NCBI RefSeq assembly: GCF_038561965.1
Contig: NZ_CP139348.1
Coordinates: 4,402,001-4,466,000, forward strand
DNA length: 64,000 nucleotides
DNA from: Stutzerimonas stutzeri
GTDB lineage: Bacteria; Pseudomonadota; Gammaproteobacteria; Pseudomonadales; Pseudomonadaceae
Reading direction: 5' to 3'
Made by a program: the position numbers and the translations under genes. Within the stretch, counting starts at the first letter, position 1, and each line of letters begins with the position of its first letter. Of the stretch, positions 45,829 through 57,500 are shown one piece after another. The notes beneath the pieces are model-generated. The model had not been told where the DNA came from, searched no databases, and worked only from the letters and a program-made list of their open reading frames with translations.

Positions 45829-47061
45829 ATGCCAGCTTCCCCTACCCTCCACGAGCGCTTCCTTGCGCTGGACCGTTTCCTCACAGAGCACCAGTCGCTA
45901 TGGCGGCCGCGCCCGTTCGTCTGTCGGACACTGCCTTGGGAAGTCGACTTTCCCGAACTCGCCGCCTGGCTCCGCGCTCGCTCGCTGGCCGATGCCGAAG
46001 CTGCACATAACCAGCCAGCTGCGCTCGCCGCCCCCGGCCCTTTCCCACAACTGGCTGCCATCGCCAGGCAGCTGAGCCAGATCGACGAGTTGCCCGCCAA
46101 CGATTGCCACCCCGCCGACCATCGGCAGAGCGTCGATGTACCGGGGCGCAAGTCGCTACAAATTCAGGCATTCGGCGCACGCCTGCAATTTCGCGAAACG
46201 CCCAGCCACTGGTTGGATTGGTGCGCCGGCAAAGGCCACCTCGGACGCCATCTGGCCCGCGACGGAGCCGCCCTGACTTGTTTGGAATGGGACGAAACCC
46301 TGGTCGAAGCGGGCACGCAGCTCAGCCAGCGGCTGGGCATTGCGGCGACTCACCATTGCCAGGACGTGTTGGCTGCCAGCGCTACCGATCAGCTGCAAGC
46401 CGCCCATACGCCAGTCGCGCTACATGCCTGTGGCGATCTGCATATCCGACTACTGCAACTGGCCATCACCAAGCAATGCCGTCAGCTCGCCGTGGCGCCC
46501 TGCTGCTACAACCGCATCACCGATGAGCGCTATACCCCGCTCTCGCAGACAGCGAAGGCGTCGACACTAGCCCTCAGCCGCGACGATCTCGGCCTGCCGC
46601 TGAGCGAAACCGTCACCGCCGGCGCCCGCGAGCGGCGCAACCGCGATCAGTCCATGGCCTGGAGGCTAGCTTTCGACGTTCTGCAGCGGCGCCTGCGCCA
46701 GCAGGACGACTACCTGCCGACACCCTCGCTGCCCAGCGCCTGGTTGAAGAAGAACTTCGCTGACTTTTGCCGCGACCTGGCCGCGCTCAAGCAACTGCCT
46801 GAGCCGGGCAACGAGGATTGGGCAACACTGGAACGCACTGGCTGGCAGCGCCTGGCCGAGGTCCGCAACCTGGAGCTGCTGCGCGGCCTGTTCCGCCGAC
46901 CGCTGGAACTCTGGCTGTTGCTCGACCGTGCATTACTGCTGCAAGAACAGGGCTACCACGTTCGCCTGGGCACCTTCTGCCCCAGCGAACTGACCCCGCG
47001 CAACCTGCTATTGCTCGCCGAGCGCGACTCACCCATGCAGAATGTGAAGCCGCCTGAATAA
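45829..47061 (+). CDS. SAM-dependent methyltransferase, RNAD1/METTL25-like
   Basis: Protein of 410 residues. The SAM-binding stretch is LDWCAGKGHLGRHLARDG, with acidic residue in LTCLEWDETLVEAG, then VALHACGDLHIRLLQL and the Cys-Cys motif LAVAPCCYNRIT, a combination typical of the METTL25/RRNAD1-like methyltransferase domain. The C-terminal ~150 residues are helical. The substrate is unknown. No signal peptide. It ends 70 bases before the tRNA gene and is probably a single-gene unit. Confidence 0.8.
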   Translation: MPASPTLHERFLALDRFLTEHQSLWRPRPFVCRTLPWEVDFPELAAWLRARSLADAEAAHNQPAALAAPGPFPQLAAIARQLSQIDELPANDCHPADHRQSVDVPGRKSLQIQAFGARLQFRETPSHWLDWCAGKGHLGRHLARDGAALTCLEWDETLVEAGTQLSQRLGIAATHHCQDVLAASATDQLQAAHTPVALHACGDLHIRLLQLAITKQCRQLAVAPCCYNRITDERYTPLSQTAKASTLALSRDDLGLPLSETVTAGARERRNRDQSMAWRLAFDVLQRRLRQQDDYLPTPSLPSAWLKKNFADFCRDLAALKQLPEPGNEDWATLERTGWQRLAEVRNLELLRGLFRRPLELWLLLDRALLLQEQGYHVRLGTFCPSELTPRNLLLLAERDSPMQNVKPPE

Positions 47062-47089
47062 GCAACTGCAAGTCACCGTAACCAAACGG

Positions 47090-47117
47090 TTTACTCGCCG
47101 CGCGCAATGGATATAAT
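47090..47117 (+). promoter_or_regulatory. Sigma-70-type promoter of the tRNA-Thr gene
   Basis: -10 hexamer TATAAT at 47112-47117 (perfect) and -35-like TTTACT at 47090-47095 with a 16-base spacer. The -10 ends 14 bases before the tRNA 5' end, which fits a stable-RNA promoter. Confidence 0.75.
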
Positions 47118-47131
47118 GGCGACCCTAAATT

Positions 47132-47207
<76 letters not shown>

Positions 47208-47214
47208 TACACAG

Positions 47215-47240
47215 AAAGGCCCGCAGAAATGCGGGCCTTT
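47215..47240 (+). terminator. Intrinsic terminator of the tRNA-Thr gene
   Basis: AAAGGCCCGC and GCGGGCCTTT form a perfect 10-bp stem with a 6-base loop, followed by TTCGTTTC. It starts 8 bases after the tRNA CCA. Confidence 0.9.
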
Positions 47241-47269
47241 TTCGTTTCTGTTACTTACTGGCTCGGATA

Positions 47270-47295
47270 CCAAGCCCGCAACATCGCGGGCTTGG
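47270..47295 (-). terminator. Hairpin after the OmpA/barrel gene
   Basis: CCAAGCCCGC and GCGGGCTTGG form a perfect 10-bp stem with a 6-base loop, 14 bases downstream of the minus-strand stop at 47310. No U-run follows on the minus strand, so it may end transcription weakly or protect the mRNA 3' end. Confidence 0.5.
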
Positions 47296-47309
47296 TGTAC
47301 TTCAGTTGC

Positions 47310-50300
47310 TCAGTACTTTCCGATTGCGTTGAAGAACCAACCCTGGCTGCGGAAGGACATGTCGGTCAGGTCATCGCTGAAGTCGCTGAAGTTGTAGCCG
47401 ACCCCCGCCTTGAAGTGGTTACCGAAGTGCCGGTAGGCACCGACCAGCATGCCAGTGCGACTGTCCTTCGCCGCGAACTCGTCACGGCGCCGGACTTCGG
47501 CCATCAGGTCCCACTTCTTCACTACGTGCCAGTCCACCCGTGCTGCCATCAGCTGGCCGCGGCTGTCGAACCAGTCAGCCGAGGTGTCGCGGCTCATGCG
47601 CAGCTCGCTCAAGCGATAGGCGTACTTGCCGCCGACGCTCCAGCGCTCGCTCAAGTCGTAGATGCCGTCAACGGCGAACACATGGCTGCGCTGCGCGTAG
47701 TCGACGTTTCTACCGGTGGCCGTAGATACCTGATCCGGCGGAGGGAGGTCTGCCAGGTAGGTATATTTGGTTAGCAGGTTGAGCTTGTCGTTGAGCACAG
47801 GCCGGTAGGCATAGCCGAGCGAGGCTTCAACGAAGTTGCCATCGAAGTAGTCGCCCCGGTCGGAATCGCCCACGGAGAAGTCCAGCTTGCCGATGAAGCG
47901 CCAGTCCGGGTTGACCTTGTAACTGATGTTGTTGCGCATCAGCCACACGCTCAAATCCTGTACCGCGCTGCTGTCCTCGCGATATTCCAGGCGGCTGGCA
48001 TAGCGCAGCTCGCTATTGCTGTAGCCGACCTTGCCACCGATGGCGCGGCGCTTGAGCGCGTAATCGGTTTCCTCATTGAAGGTGCCGAATTCCGCGGTTA
48101 CACCGTAGCTCCAATGATCATCCGGTGCGAAGTCCAGGCCGTAGCCCTGAATCAGGCCAGCCTGATCGCCATGCTGCAGACGTTGCTCGGCATAGACGCT
48201 GGTGCTGTCGGTCCAACGCGACCTGGCGCCAGATACGAACTGGCCAGTTCGGCCGCCACCTCCCAGCCCGCTGCGGCTGCCGAAGCCGTCGTCGCTGCGA
48301 TCCGAGTCCAGCTCGTAGCTGAGGTAGACATTGGTGCGGTCGGAGGCGTCGTAGCCCACTCCGGCCTTCGCGCCGAGGCCGAGGTTGCCGCCAGAGAGCT
48401 CGCCGTTCAGCGAGGTGCGCTCATTGAGGCGATAGTCACCGCCGACGCCCAGGCGATTGTTGGCCTGACGGCTGCCATCACGATTGACCGTGCCTTGGCC
48501 GAAGCCATACACCGACCAGTCCTTCTCGGCGTGATAGAGCGCCTGGAACAGCGCGTCGGTGCGCTCTCCCTCGTCGTAGTTACCGTTGTCGTAGCCGGCA
48601 TAGGTGCCGGTGTAGAGATTGCGGTAGGCGCTGCCATAGGTCTGCCGGTCGTTGCGCAGGCCGGCGGACAGGCGCCAGGCGTCGCTCAGGTCATGGGCGA
48701 TGCCGCCTTCCACGGCGCGCCGCGAGCGACCGCCGTCTTCCTCGGTCTGGTCGGCCTTGAAGATGGCCTCGGTGTTTTCGCCCAGAGGAGCCGTATAGCT
48801 GCCGCCGACCTGATCGCTGGCAAGCTCCGACAGGCGACCCGGCGCGGAGAAGCCGGCGTCGCGGCTCTCGTAGTAGAAGGTGCCGCGACCCTCGGAGTCC
48901 TCAACCAGGTCCTTGAGGTCAAACGCCGTCTCGATACGATTGGCTCTGGCGCGGCTATCGGTGCCAGCCATCTCCTCGCCGAAGCCGAAGCCACCGTCGA
49001 AAGAGAAACGCTGATTGAGGCTGTCGCCCTCGCTCTGCGCCGACTCAAGCTTCAGCCAGGTGCCGTCGCTGTGGCGCAGCAGCAAGTCACCGCCGCCCAG
49101 GGTCTGGTCCTGGCGACCGGTCTGCTCCTGCATGCTGCCGGTAACACCAACACGCACCTTGTCGTTGACCCAATAGGCCGCGCGGCCGCCGTAGGCGAGA
49201 TCGTCGAGGCGCTCCAGCCCCGGCGAGTATTCATAGCCGACGACAAGATAGGCCGGGTTGCCCGACAGGCTGCCACCGGATCGGATCAGCGTGCTGCCAT
49301 CAGCGCTGGCCGACAGTGGCTGGGTGAGGATCACCCGGCCCTGCAGCGAGTTGATCTCGTAGTCGATACCGGCGACCAGGTCCTGACTGTGCAGTACCAG
49401 TCCCGAGTCCTTGTCGCGGACCTCGATACGCACCCGCTCACTGCCTTCGCTGATGTCCTGATGGCGAAGGTAATAGAGCGAACCACCGGTACCGCGGAAG
49501 TCCTCGCGCGCCGAAGCGGTGCCCGGCTCGGCGGCGAAGCCTTCGACCTGCAGGCGGCGCTCGCCAAACGCGGTGAACGCGTCGTCACGGTAGCGTGCCT
49601 GGGCACCATAGAGACTGCGGTCGATCTGGGTCAGCTCGGTCTCGCGGATCTGCGAACGGAAGTTACCCCACATGACATGGGACTTTTCGTCCTCGACCTT
49701 GGCGTAGAACTTGCCGCGCGTTGGTGCGTCCTCGACCAGGGTCGAGTCATCACCGAAGGTCGCCCAGCCCTTGTCGGAGTCGCTCATGCGCCTGAGGAAC
49801 TCGCGCGGATCTTTGTCGTTGAAGTTGCTGAAGAGGCTCTCGGCCGGTTCTTCACCGGTATCAACGCTGGCGGTGACGGTGTACTTGTCGTCGATCTTGC
49901 CCTTGCTGTAGAAGGCCAGGCGGCCGTCAGCGTAGAGTTTGTCGTCGTAGTAGCGATCTTCCTGGGTAACCAGGCGGGCCGGGCCGCTGGTGTTCTGTTG
50001 GCCAACGGTGAAGTCGGCGATGGCCACGGTAAACCAGTCGTTTTGCGGCAGGCGCAGGTCGCGTCGATAGATGCGGCCCTTACCCTCATCGTCGAGCACT
50101 GCCACTTCCACGGTATGCAGGCCCCGCGGAATGATCTGCGCGCTGGCGAATGTGCCGCTGCCATCGACCGGCACCGGCCGGCCCATGACGAACACGTGCT
50201 GGTCGTCCTTCACCTGCTTGCCATTGATGGTCACGGTACCGCCCGCCACCGGAATGTTGTGCCGCTGTAGGCGATTGCCGCCGTAGCCGGCGAGCAGGTC

Positions 50301-51515
50301 GGCGGCGACATCTTCCGGCGACTCTGCCGGTAGTTCACCACGGGCAACATTGAGCAGCTGCACGCTGGTCTCGTCGAAGCGGCCTTGCTCGTCATACACG
50401 CGCAGCTGGTAGTAGATACGCTCGGGCGTGTCGGCCGGCGGCGTCCAGCTGCCGTTGAGCTGCTCGTCGAGTTCAATGGTCTGCAGCAGGCGAGGTTCGC
50501 CGAACAGGCGACGCTTGCCGAGAATGCGCACTTCGGCGCGCTTGATCCAGTGCAGGTAGTTGCTGTAACCGCTGAAGGTCTGCGGCTCGCCGATGCGCGC
50601 TACCCGTGCCCCCGAGACCAGGTTCAGGCGCGGCTGCGCCGATAGGTTGTCGAAACGTACCTGCAGCAGGTCCTGGGCCAGCGCGACGTCGACGCAGCGC
50701 TGGTTGTCAGCGCTGCCGGCAACGCCATCGGCGCCCTGCGGCTGACCATCGACGCTGATACGGAACGGCGACACGCTCTCTCCAGCGATGCTTCCCGCCG
50801 CGCAGTCCTGCGGTTTTACCGGCGTGCTTACAACGGACTCGTCATACCAGATTTCCACTTCTACCCGACGATTGAGCGCCCATGCCTGGGCGCTGTCGCC
50901 CTGCATCAGTGGCTCGCTCGGCCCACGGCTGTCCAACATGATCTGTTCCGGCGCCAGATGCAGGCGCTGGCGGAAGATCTCACCGACTTCACGGGCGCGC
51001 TCCAGACCCAGGCCCTGGTTGTCGCCATAGATGGGTTGGGTACGCGCCGACAGGCGCTGCGGATCGGTGTGCCCGATCAGGCGCAGGCGCAGGTTGCGCT
51101 TACCGGCCAGGCGCTCGACCAGTTTGGCCAGCGCGTCGCTATCCTGCATCGGCACCGCCGAACGTCCCGAGGCGAAACGCACCACCGGAAGCCCGTCTTT
51201 AAGAATTACCGAGCTGATCTGCTCATCACCCATTTCGACAAGCCGCTCGCGCACGCCCAGGGCGCCGTCGAGCTGCCAGAGAATCAGCCGCTCACGCGGC
51301 AGTTCACGTTCGGCATTGGCCGGCAATGCCGGCAAGCCACCCGGGGTAAAGGGACGGCGCTGCAGCAGCGACTCGTCTTCCATCGCCCCGCGTGGCCCTT
51401 GCAGACCACAACCCTTGCCCACTTCACATTGCTCCGCGGCGTGCGTCACAGCGACGGCCAACGGGTTCAGCGCCAGTGCGGCGACGCCACAAACCATCAA
51501 ATTACGCATGCTCAT
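47310..51515 (-). CDS. Large OmpA-domain outer-membrane barrel protein, partner of the DUF11-repeat protein
   Basis: Protein of 1401 residues with a signal peptide (NLMVCGVAALALNPLAVAVT, cleaved near HAAEQCEVG). Residues about 105-225 are an OmpA-like peptidoglycan-binding domain (PVVRFASGRSAVPMQDSD, LRLIGHTDPQRLSARTQ, ALNRRVEVEIWYDE). Residues about 230-520 look like beta-sandwich modules. From about 520 to the end there are alternating amphipathic strands with Gly/Asp-rich turns, ending GWFFNAIGKY, as in a large outer-membrane barrel. Start and the upstream stop overlap as ATGA, so it is coupled to the DUF11 protein. I do not know a characterised homologue. An inferred role is to anchor or export its partner. 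Confidence 0.8.
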   Translation of the reverse strand: MSMRNLMVCGVAALALNPLAVAVTHAAEQCEVGKGCGLQGPRGAMEDESLLQRRPFTPGGLPALPANAERELPRERLILWQLDGALGVRERLVEMGDEQISSVILKDGLPVVRFASGRSAVPMQDSDALAKLVERLAGKRNLRLRLIGHTDPQRLSARTQPIYGDNQGLGLERAREVGEIFRQRLHLAPEQIMLDSRGPSEPLMQGDSAQAWALNRRVEVEIWYDESVVSTPVKPQDCAAGSIAGESVSPFRISVDGQPQGADGVAGSADNQRCVDVALAQDLLQVRFDNLSAQPRLNLVSGARVARIGEPQTFSGYSNYLHWIKRAEVRILGKRRLFGEPRLLQTIELDEQLNGSWTPPADTPERIYYQLRVYDEQGRFDETSVQLLNVARGELPAESPEDVAADLLAGYGGNRLQRHNIPVAGGTVTINGKQVKDDQHVFVMGRPVPVDGSGTFASAQIIPRGLHTVEVAVLDDEGKGRIYRRDLRLPQNDWFTVAIADFTVGQQNTSGPARLVTQEDRYYDDKLYADGRLAFYSKGKIDDKYTVTASVDTGEEPAESLFSNFNDKDPREFLRRMSDSDKGWATFGDDSTLVEDAPTRGKFYAKVEDEKSHVMWGNFRSQIRETELTQIDRSLYGAQARYRDDAFTAFGERRLQVEGFAAEPGTASAREDFRGTGGSLYYLRHQDISEGSERVRIEVRDKDSGLVLHSQDLVAGIDYEINSLQGRVILTQPLSASADGSTLIRSGGSLSGNPAYLVVGYEYSPGLERLDDLAYGGRAAYWVNDKVRVGVTGSMQEQTGRQDQTLGGGDLLLRHSDGTWLKLESAQSEGDSLNQRFSFDGGFGFGEEMAGTDSRARANRIETAFDLKDLVEDSEGRGTFYYESRDAGFSAPGRLSELASDQVGGSYTAPLGENTEAIFKADQTEEDGGRSRRAVEGGIAHDLSDAWRLSAGLRNDRQTYGSAYRNLYTGTYAGYDNGNYDEGERTDALFQALYHAEKDWSVYGFGQGTVNRDGSRQANNRLGVGGDYRLNERTSLNGELSGGNLGLGAKAGVGYDASDRTNVYLSYELDSDRSDDGFGSRSGLGGGGRTGQFVSGARSRWTDSTSVYAEQRLQHGDQAGLIQGYGLDFAPDDHWSYGVTAEFGTFNEETDYALKRRAIGGKVGYSNSELRYASRLEYREDSSAVQDLSVWLMRNNISYKVNPDWRFIGKLDFSVGDSDRGDYFDGNFVEASLGYAYRPVLNDKLNLLTKYTYLADLPPPDQVSTATGRNVDYAQRSHVFAVDGIYDLSERWSVGGKYAYRLSELRMSRDTSADWFDSRGQLMAARVDWHVVKKWDLMAEVRRRDEFAAKDSRTGMLVGAYRHFGNHFKAGVGYNFSDFSDDLTDMSFRSQGWFFNAIGKY

Positions 51516-54500
51516 CGGATCACCTCCACGCTGTCAGTCGCCGGTACGATTTCTTCCTCCAGTTGCAGGTCGTAGCAGCAGTCGTGGGGCTCCCAATGCT
51601 CCTTTATCCAGTCCTTCACATACGCAACCCGGGCGCGGGCATCTCTGATCTTGCCGTCCACCGGCATGCGGTAAGCGATGCGCAGAATCGACGGCTCGGC
51701 ATAGAGCAGCTTCAGGACTTCTTCCAAGCGTGATTGGTAATGCGCGTTCAGCTGGTTGCCAGTCCCAAAGGCATCGCTGCTCAGGTCCAGACGCACCACC
51801 CGATGGATGCTCGCACCGAAGTTGGCCTTGACCAGGCGGCCCTGGGTCATGCGAACGACGCGCGGGTTCTCGGTAATGATCCGATAGCCGCTTGGCAGGC
51901 TGCGCTCGTCAACCTTGACGATGAAGTTGCTGCCACGCAGCTCGCTTGGCACATCGGCACAGGCGATGTGATAGCGACCGTATTCATCCGTCGTCACCAG
52001 CCAGCCCTTTGGCGTGGCCACGCGCACGCCAGGGATACCAGGCTCGCCTTCGTCCTGGTAGCCGTTGCGGTTCTTGTCATCGAAGACTTTGCCGATCAGG
52101 TCCGAGCAGTCGAAGGTCGGATCGGCGACTACCCGCACGCTGGCGGTGGCGACGTTCGACACCCGCGCAGCGGCAGCCAGATTCAGCGCCCAGGTCTGGT
52201 TGATGTATTCGTTGAAGCCAACGCCAGAGCCCACCACCAGCAGCAGCTTGATCCTTACCGACTGGCCGCCATTGAGGGTGCGTTCAGGCCAGCGCAGACG
52301 CCGACCCTCGACCAGCGGCTCGACCGGCACGCCGTCGATCTGAGCCGATTTCTTGATGTACTTGAAGCCCGGCGGCATCTGGTCCTCGATGACGATGCCC
52401 GTCAGCGTGGTGGACAGCGTGTTGCGCGCGGTCAGTACATAAGGCACCAGCTCGCCGCGGGTCACGTTGACCTTGGCGGTGTTCTTGGTCATCACGATGG
52501 CGCCGCCAAGGATAGGGTCGAGCGGGATGTGGTTGTTCACCACGTCTGCCGAGCCTGCACCAAGAACGAAGCTGAAGTAGTACTGAGTGGTGCCGTTGTT
52601 AGCGCCAAGCCCTGCGGAACTGGCCGGGCAGGCGGCGGCGTCGTGCAGGGTCACCGCTTCCGCTGGCGCCTGGTTGCTGGTCTGCACCAGCGCAGGATCA
52701 GGAATGGCCGTGACCTGCAGAGTATTGCTGCACGCCGGAATCAGCGTCGACGGCCCTTGCAGGTAACCGCTGGGAGCGGTGACCGTCAGGGTGTAGGTAC
52801 CGGCAGGCGCGCTGGACAACAGCAGGAACTGATACAGGCCGTCGGCAGCAGTGATCTGCTGCAACGAACCGCCCAGCACCTGAGCCGCCGTGAAGCCGGC
52901 CGGCCCGCTGATACTGACCACGGCACCGCGCACTGGCTGCCGGCTGATGGCGTCATAGACCACCCCAGCCGGATCGATCGGCAGGCTCTGCTCGACGACG
53001 TTGCGGCCCGCGGTGATGGTGATGTTGCTCAGGGTGCCGTCACGGTTGTCGGCACCCGCCGGGTTGCCCGGTCCGGCAGTGCCCGGCGTGTGCGCCAGAC
53101 CCTGCTCGTTGGGTACCGGCCGGCCGAACAGCGTGCCGGTCTCCGGATGACGGAAGCGTACTTCGTAGCCGCTGCCCGGTGTCAGGTTGCTGAAGGCGTA
53201 GGCGCCGTTGGCATCCGACTGAGTGGTGGCGACGATTGCGCCGCCCTGCACCAGTTCAACGTTCCAACCGGCCAGACGAGTCTCGCCCGGGTCGAGCACG
53301 CGGTCGTGGTTGGTATCGAACCAGACCGTGCCCGACAGGCCGGGGATGCTGACCTCGGCAAACCAGTTGTCGACCGAGAGCATGGTGCTGGTCAGGTCGA
53401 TGCTGCTGATGCGGCTAGGCCCTTCACTGACCACGCCACTGGCGCTGCCTGCAGTGGTCGAGCCGTTGAGCAGCCCGCTGGGTTGATTGGGCTGCAGCAG
53501 GTCATAGATGCCAGGCGGCAGACCGATGAAGCTGAAGCTGCCGTCGCTCCCGGTCACGGTGCTCAGATTGACCGGGTTGCCGTTGATGTCCTGGCCGCTG
53601 AGCAGCACCGTTTCGCCGCCCAGGCCGCTGTCACCGGTACCTGGGATGCCGTTGGTGTCGCGGTCATGGAAGATCCGCCCGTAGATGCTGCGGCCTGTGA
53701 CGATCTCGGCGAAGTTGTTTTCTTCCGACGCATAGCCCGAGGCCAGCGTGATGCCGCTGATCGCGCTGGGCACGATGCCTGGCGCGGTCACACCCGGCGC
53801 TGCACCGGCGCTGTTACCGGCCACGGTCAGGCCGTTGGCGGTCCCCGCCGGCTGGGTCGGCTCGGTGACCGTATACGTACCAGGCTGCAAGCCGCTGAAG
53901 CGGTAGTTGCCGCTGGCGTCGGTGGTGGTGGTCGCGTTGACCGGGCGATTCTGCCAGTCGGTGCCGCTGAGGTTGATCACCACGCCGGCCAGACCGCGGT
54001 CAGCGCCCTGGCGGATACCGTCGTTGTTCTGGTCGATGAACACCGCGCCGCTGAGGCTGGCAGGTGCCACCTCGGGGAAGTCGTTGCGCTGCGACCCGCT
54101 GACTTCACCACCCGCGCCGTCGCCATTGAGCACGATGGCCTCGATCTGGCTGCTGGTCTCGCTGGCATTGCCGGCGGAACCCGGCGTGCCGCTGCTGCCG
54201 TTGGCCGGCGTGATGCTGCCAGCTACCGGTGGTGCGTTGAGCGTGCCTGCAGGCTGGCTGGCCTGGCACACCGAATAGGTGCCCGCCGGCAGGCCGGCGA
54301 ACAGGTAGTTGCCCGCCGCGTCGGTGTTGATCGGATTGAGCAGGCCGTTGATGCCGCTGACCGGCGTGCCACTGGCGCAGCTGGTGCCACTGCGCAGCTC
54401 GATAGGCACCCCACTCAGCGGCATGTCGGAACCGGGTTGGAAGACGCCGTCCTGGTTGTTGTCCAGGTACACGCGCCCGGAGATGTAACCCTGGGTGCTG

Positions 54501-57500
54501 ACCGTCAGCGGCGCGTAGGCCGGCTCCGGGTTGTCGCCCAGGTCGGTGCGCAGCGCGCCGGCCGGGATCACGTTGGTGTGCTCACCGGCAGTATTCGCGG
54601 TGACATCCACTTCGATGGTGCAGCCACCTGCCGGCACCGCGGTGCCGCTAGCCAGGCGCACGAAGGTCGCCGCAGCGTTGGCGGTGACGTTGGCGGCCGG
54701 GCAGCTGCCGCCCAGGTTCGGCACCGCCGCGACGCGGACCTGGCCCGGCGCATCCGGCAGATTGTCGGTAAGCGCCGCGGTCAGCGTCATGGCGGCGGGA
54801 TTCGGATTGTTGATGTAGATGGTCAGCCGCGAGATGCCGTTCTGCGCGATTACTGCGGGAGCGAACTGCTTGCTGACCGTCGGCGGGCTGGAGATCACCA
54901 GTCGGGCGCGGGTCGGTTCGCTATTGCTGACGCCTTCAAAGCTGGTCACGCCGCCTGCGGGGATGGTGTTGGTGTAGCTGCCGGCAATATTGCTCAGCAC
55001 CGCCACGCTGACCACGCAGTTGCCGTTGGCCGCCAGGGTGCCGCCAGCCAGGCGCACCGAGGTCGCCGACGGCGTGGCAGTGACACTGCCGCCACAGCTG
55101 TTGGCGATCGCCGGGACCGGCGCCACCACCAGGCCGCTGGGCAGGCTGTCGAGATAGCCAAGACCTGTGAGCGGCGCGTTGTTCGGGTTGTCCAGGCGGA
55201 TGCTCAGGGTATAGGCCGTGCCGGCATTGCCAGTGGCGGTGCCGGTGGTGAAACCGACCGGATTGCCGACATCCAGCGTGCGGGTGGCAATCGCCTTGTG
55301 CACGATGATCGGCGCCTTGACGCGCAAGGTGTCGCTGGTCGGTTCGTTGTTGCTGATCGGGCTGCCACCGGTGGTGGCGCTGATGCTGCCGGCCGGAATG
55401 ACGTTGAGGTAATCGCCCTGGGTCGCCGAGAGCACGTCGACTTCCACATAGCAGCTGGCCGGCGCGTTGCTGCTGCCGGCGGCGATGTTGCCGCCGCTGA
55501 TGCTGACCTGGCCCGCAGCGCTGCTGACAGTGCCTTGGCAGGTGGTCAGGGCGTTAGCCGGACTGGCACTGACCAGGCCTGCCGGATAGCTGTCGGTCAG
55601 GGTCAGATCGCTGATCGGCTGCGAGGTCGGGTTGTAGAAGGTGATGCGCAGGCGCGAGCGCTCGTTTGGCGCCACCACACCCGGGGTGAACTGCTTGGTC
55701 ACGCCGAGGCCGGTGCTGGTCTGCAGGCTGCTCGATGCAGGCGAGGTGTTGCTGACGCCTTGGTCGGTGCTGATCGCGCCGACCGGTACGGTATCGGTCA
55801 CGGTACCGGTGGTGACCATGGTCACGTCGACCGTCACCGAGCAGGTCTCACCGACCGCTAGATTGACTCCGCTCAGGCTGAACGAGCTGGAATTCGGCGC
55901 GGCGCTGGCCACTCCGCCACTGCAGTTGGTCACCGCATTGGGCACGCTGGCGATGCGCTCACCGGTGAGGGTGCCGCCCGCCAGGCCGGTGTCGGTAAAG
56001 AAGTTGCCCAGGCTGAGGTTGGTCAGGTCCAGACCACCGCCGTTGAACAGCGTCAGGGTCAGCTGGGTCACCGCCCCTGGTGCCGCCACGCTGGCGCTGG
56101 CGTGGTTGACGCCGACCGTAACGGCACCGCCGCTGCCGTTCTGCAGGGTCGCACCGAAGGGGGTGACATTCTGCACGCCGCCTGCGGCCGTCAATTGGCC
56201 CGGCGCAATGCTGTTGACCCAGTTACCGCCGCCGGTGGCGGTGACATCGAACAGCAGCGCACAGCTGCTGTTGCCGGCAAGCTGCGCGCCAGTCAGGCTG
56301 ACCAGCGCAGCGCCAGGCGCGGCGGCAATCACCGGCGAGCCGGCGCAGGTCGAATAGGCGTTGGCCGGGCTGGCCACAGTCATGCCGGCCGGCAGGTTGT
56401 CGCTGATCGCTACACCGTTCAGCACGCCCGCCTGGCTGTTGCTCAGGGTCAGGGTGACGGTCGAGCGGCCGCCGGGCTGGATGCGGTTCGGGGTGAACGA
56501 CTTGCTGCCGCTCAGCGCCGAAAGGAAATTGATGGTGGCCACCACCTCAGGACTGGTCAGCGTGTCGGTGCTGTTGTCGGCGAAGGTCTGGGTGGCGCTG
56601 GCGGCCACACGGTTGTCGTATTGGCCAGCAGCACCGGTAACGTTTACTCGCAGACGGCAGCGTCCCGCAGCATCCAGACCACCGCCAGCACGCGCCGGTA
56701 CGCTGGCGCCGCTGAGGATCACCTGATTGCTGCCGGGCACCGCAGTGATGGTGCCGCCGCAGGTGCTGGACGCGTTGTTCGGCGAGGCCACCAGCATCGG
56801 CGTGCCGTTGCTGCCCAGCGGCAGGCTGTCGGTAAGGCTGACGCTGGTGAGCGGCTGGGCGGACAGGTTGACCAGTTCAATGGTCATGGTCGCTGCCGTT
56901 CCCTCGGGCTTGGAGCTGGCGTCGAAGCTTTTCTCTACCGTCAGCACGCTGCTGCTGACGCTGAACGAAGCGTCGGTGGAGACGTGGTTGCAGATGTTTC
57001 CGGGAGTGCAGACGCCACCGGCCGGGATCTGGTTGATGATCGCACCGGCGGGCGCGCTGGTCGGCACCATGGCCCAGAAGGTCACGCTGCAGTTCGCCGA
57101 GCCGCCATTGCTGCCGGCCGGCATGTCGAAGGTGAATACCGGCGTGCTGGCGCTGCCGCCAACGCTCAGCGCGCTGCAACCGGGACCGATCAATGCGGGC
57201 GCTGGCTGAGCGAGCAGAAGCATGCCGTTGGGCAGGTTGTCGGTAAGCGAAACGCCACTCTGCGGGCTGGTCGAATAGTTGCGCGTGGTTACGACAAACT
57301 GCACCGGGTTGCCGGGCGCAGCGATGGCCGGGCGACTGGTCTTCTCCACCAGGAACTGGTCGACCACGTTGACCGAGGCGCTCACCCCCTGGCTGACCAC
57401 GTCTGCCGGGCTGATGACGTTCACGTCACCCGTCGCGATGGTGTTGGTAAAGGATTGCGGCACACCGGCCACCGCCAGATCCGCGGTATAGGGCACGGTG

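Noticed and set aside
48114..50270. A 718-codon plus-strand open frame opposite the OmpA/barrel gene
   Set aside because: Low-complexity Ala/Val/Gly-rich translation lying wholly antisense to a better-supported gene.
51734..55861. A 1375-codon plus-strand open frame opposite the DUF11-repeat gene
   Set aside because: It is antisense to a protein with clear repeat modules. Its translation is rich in Arg, Ala, Gly and His with no family motif or ribosome site, as expected from the mirror of GC-rich codons.
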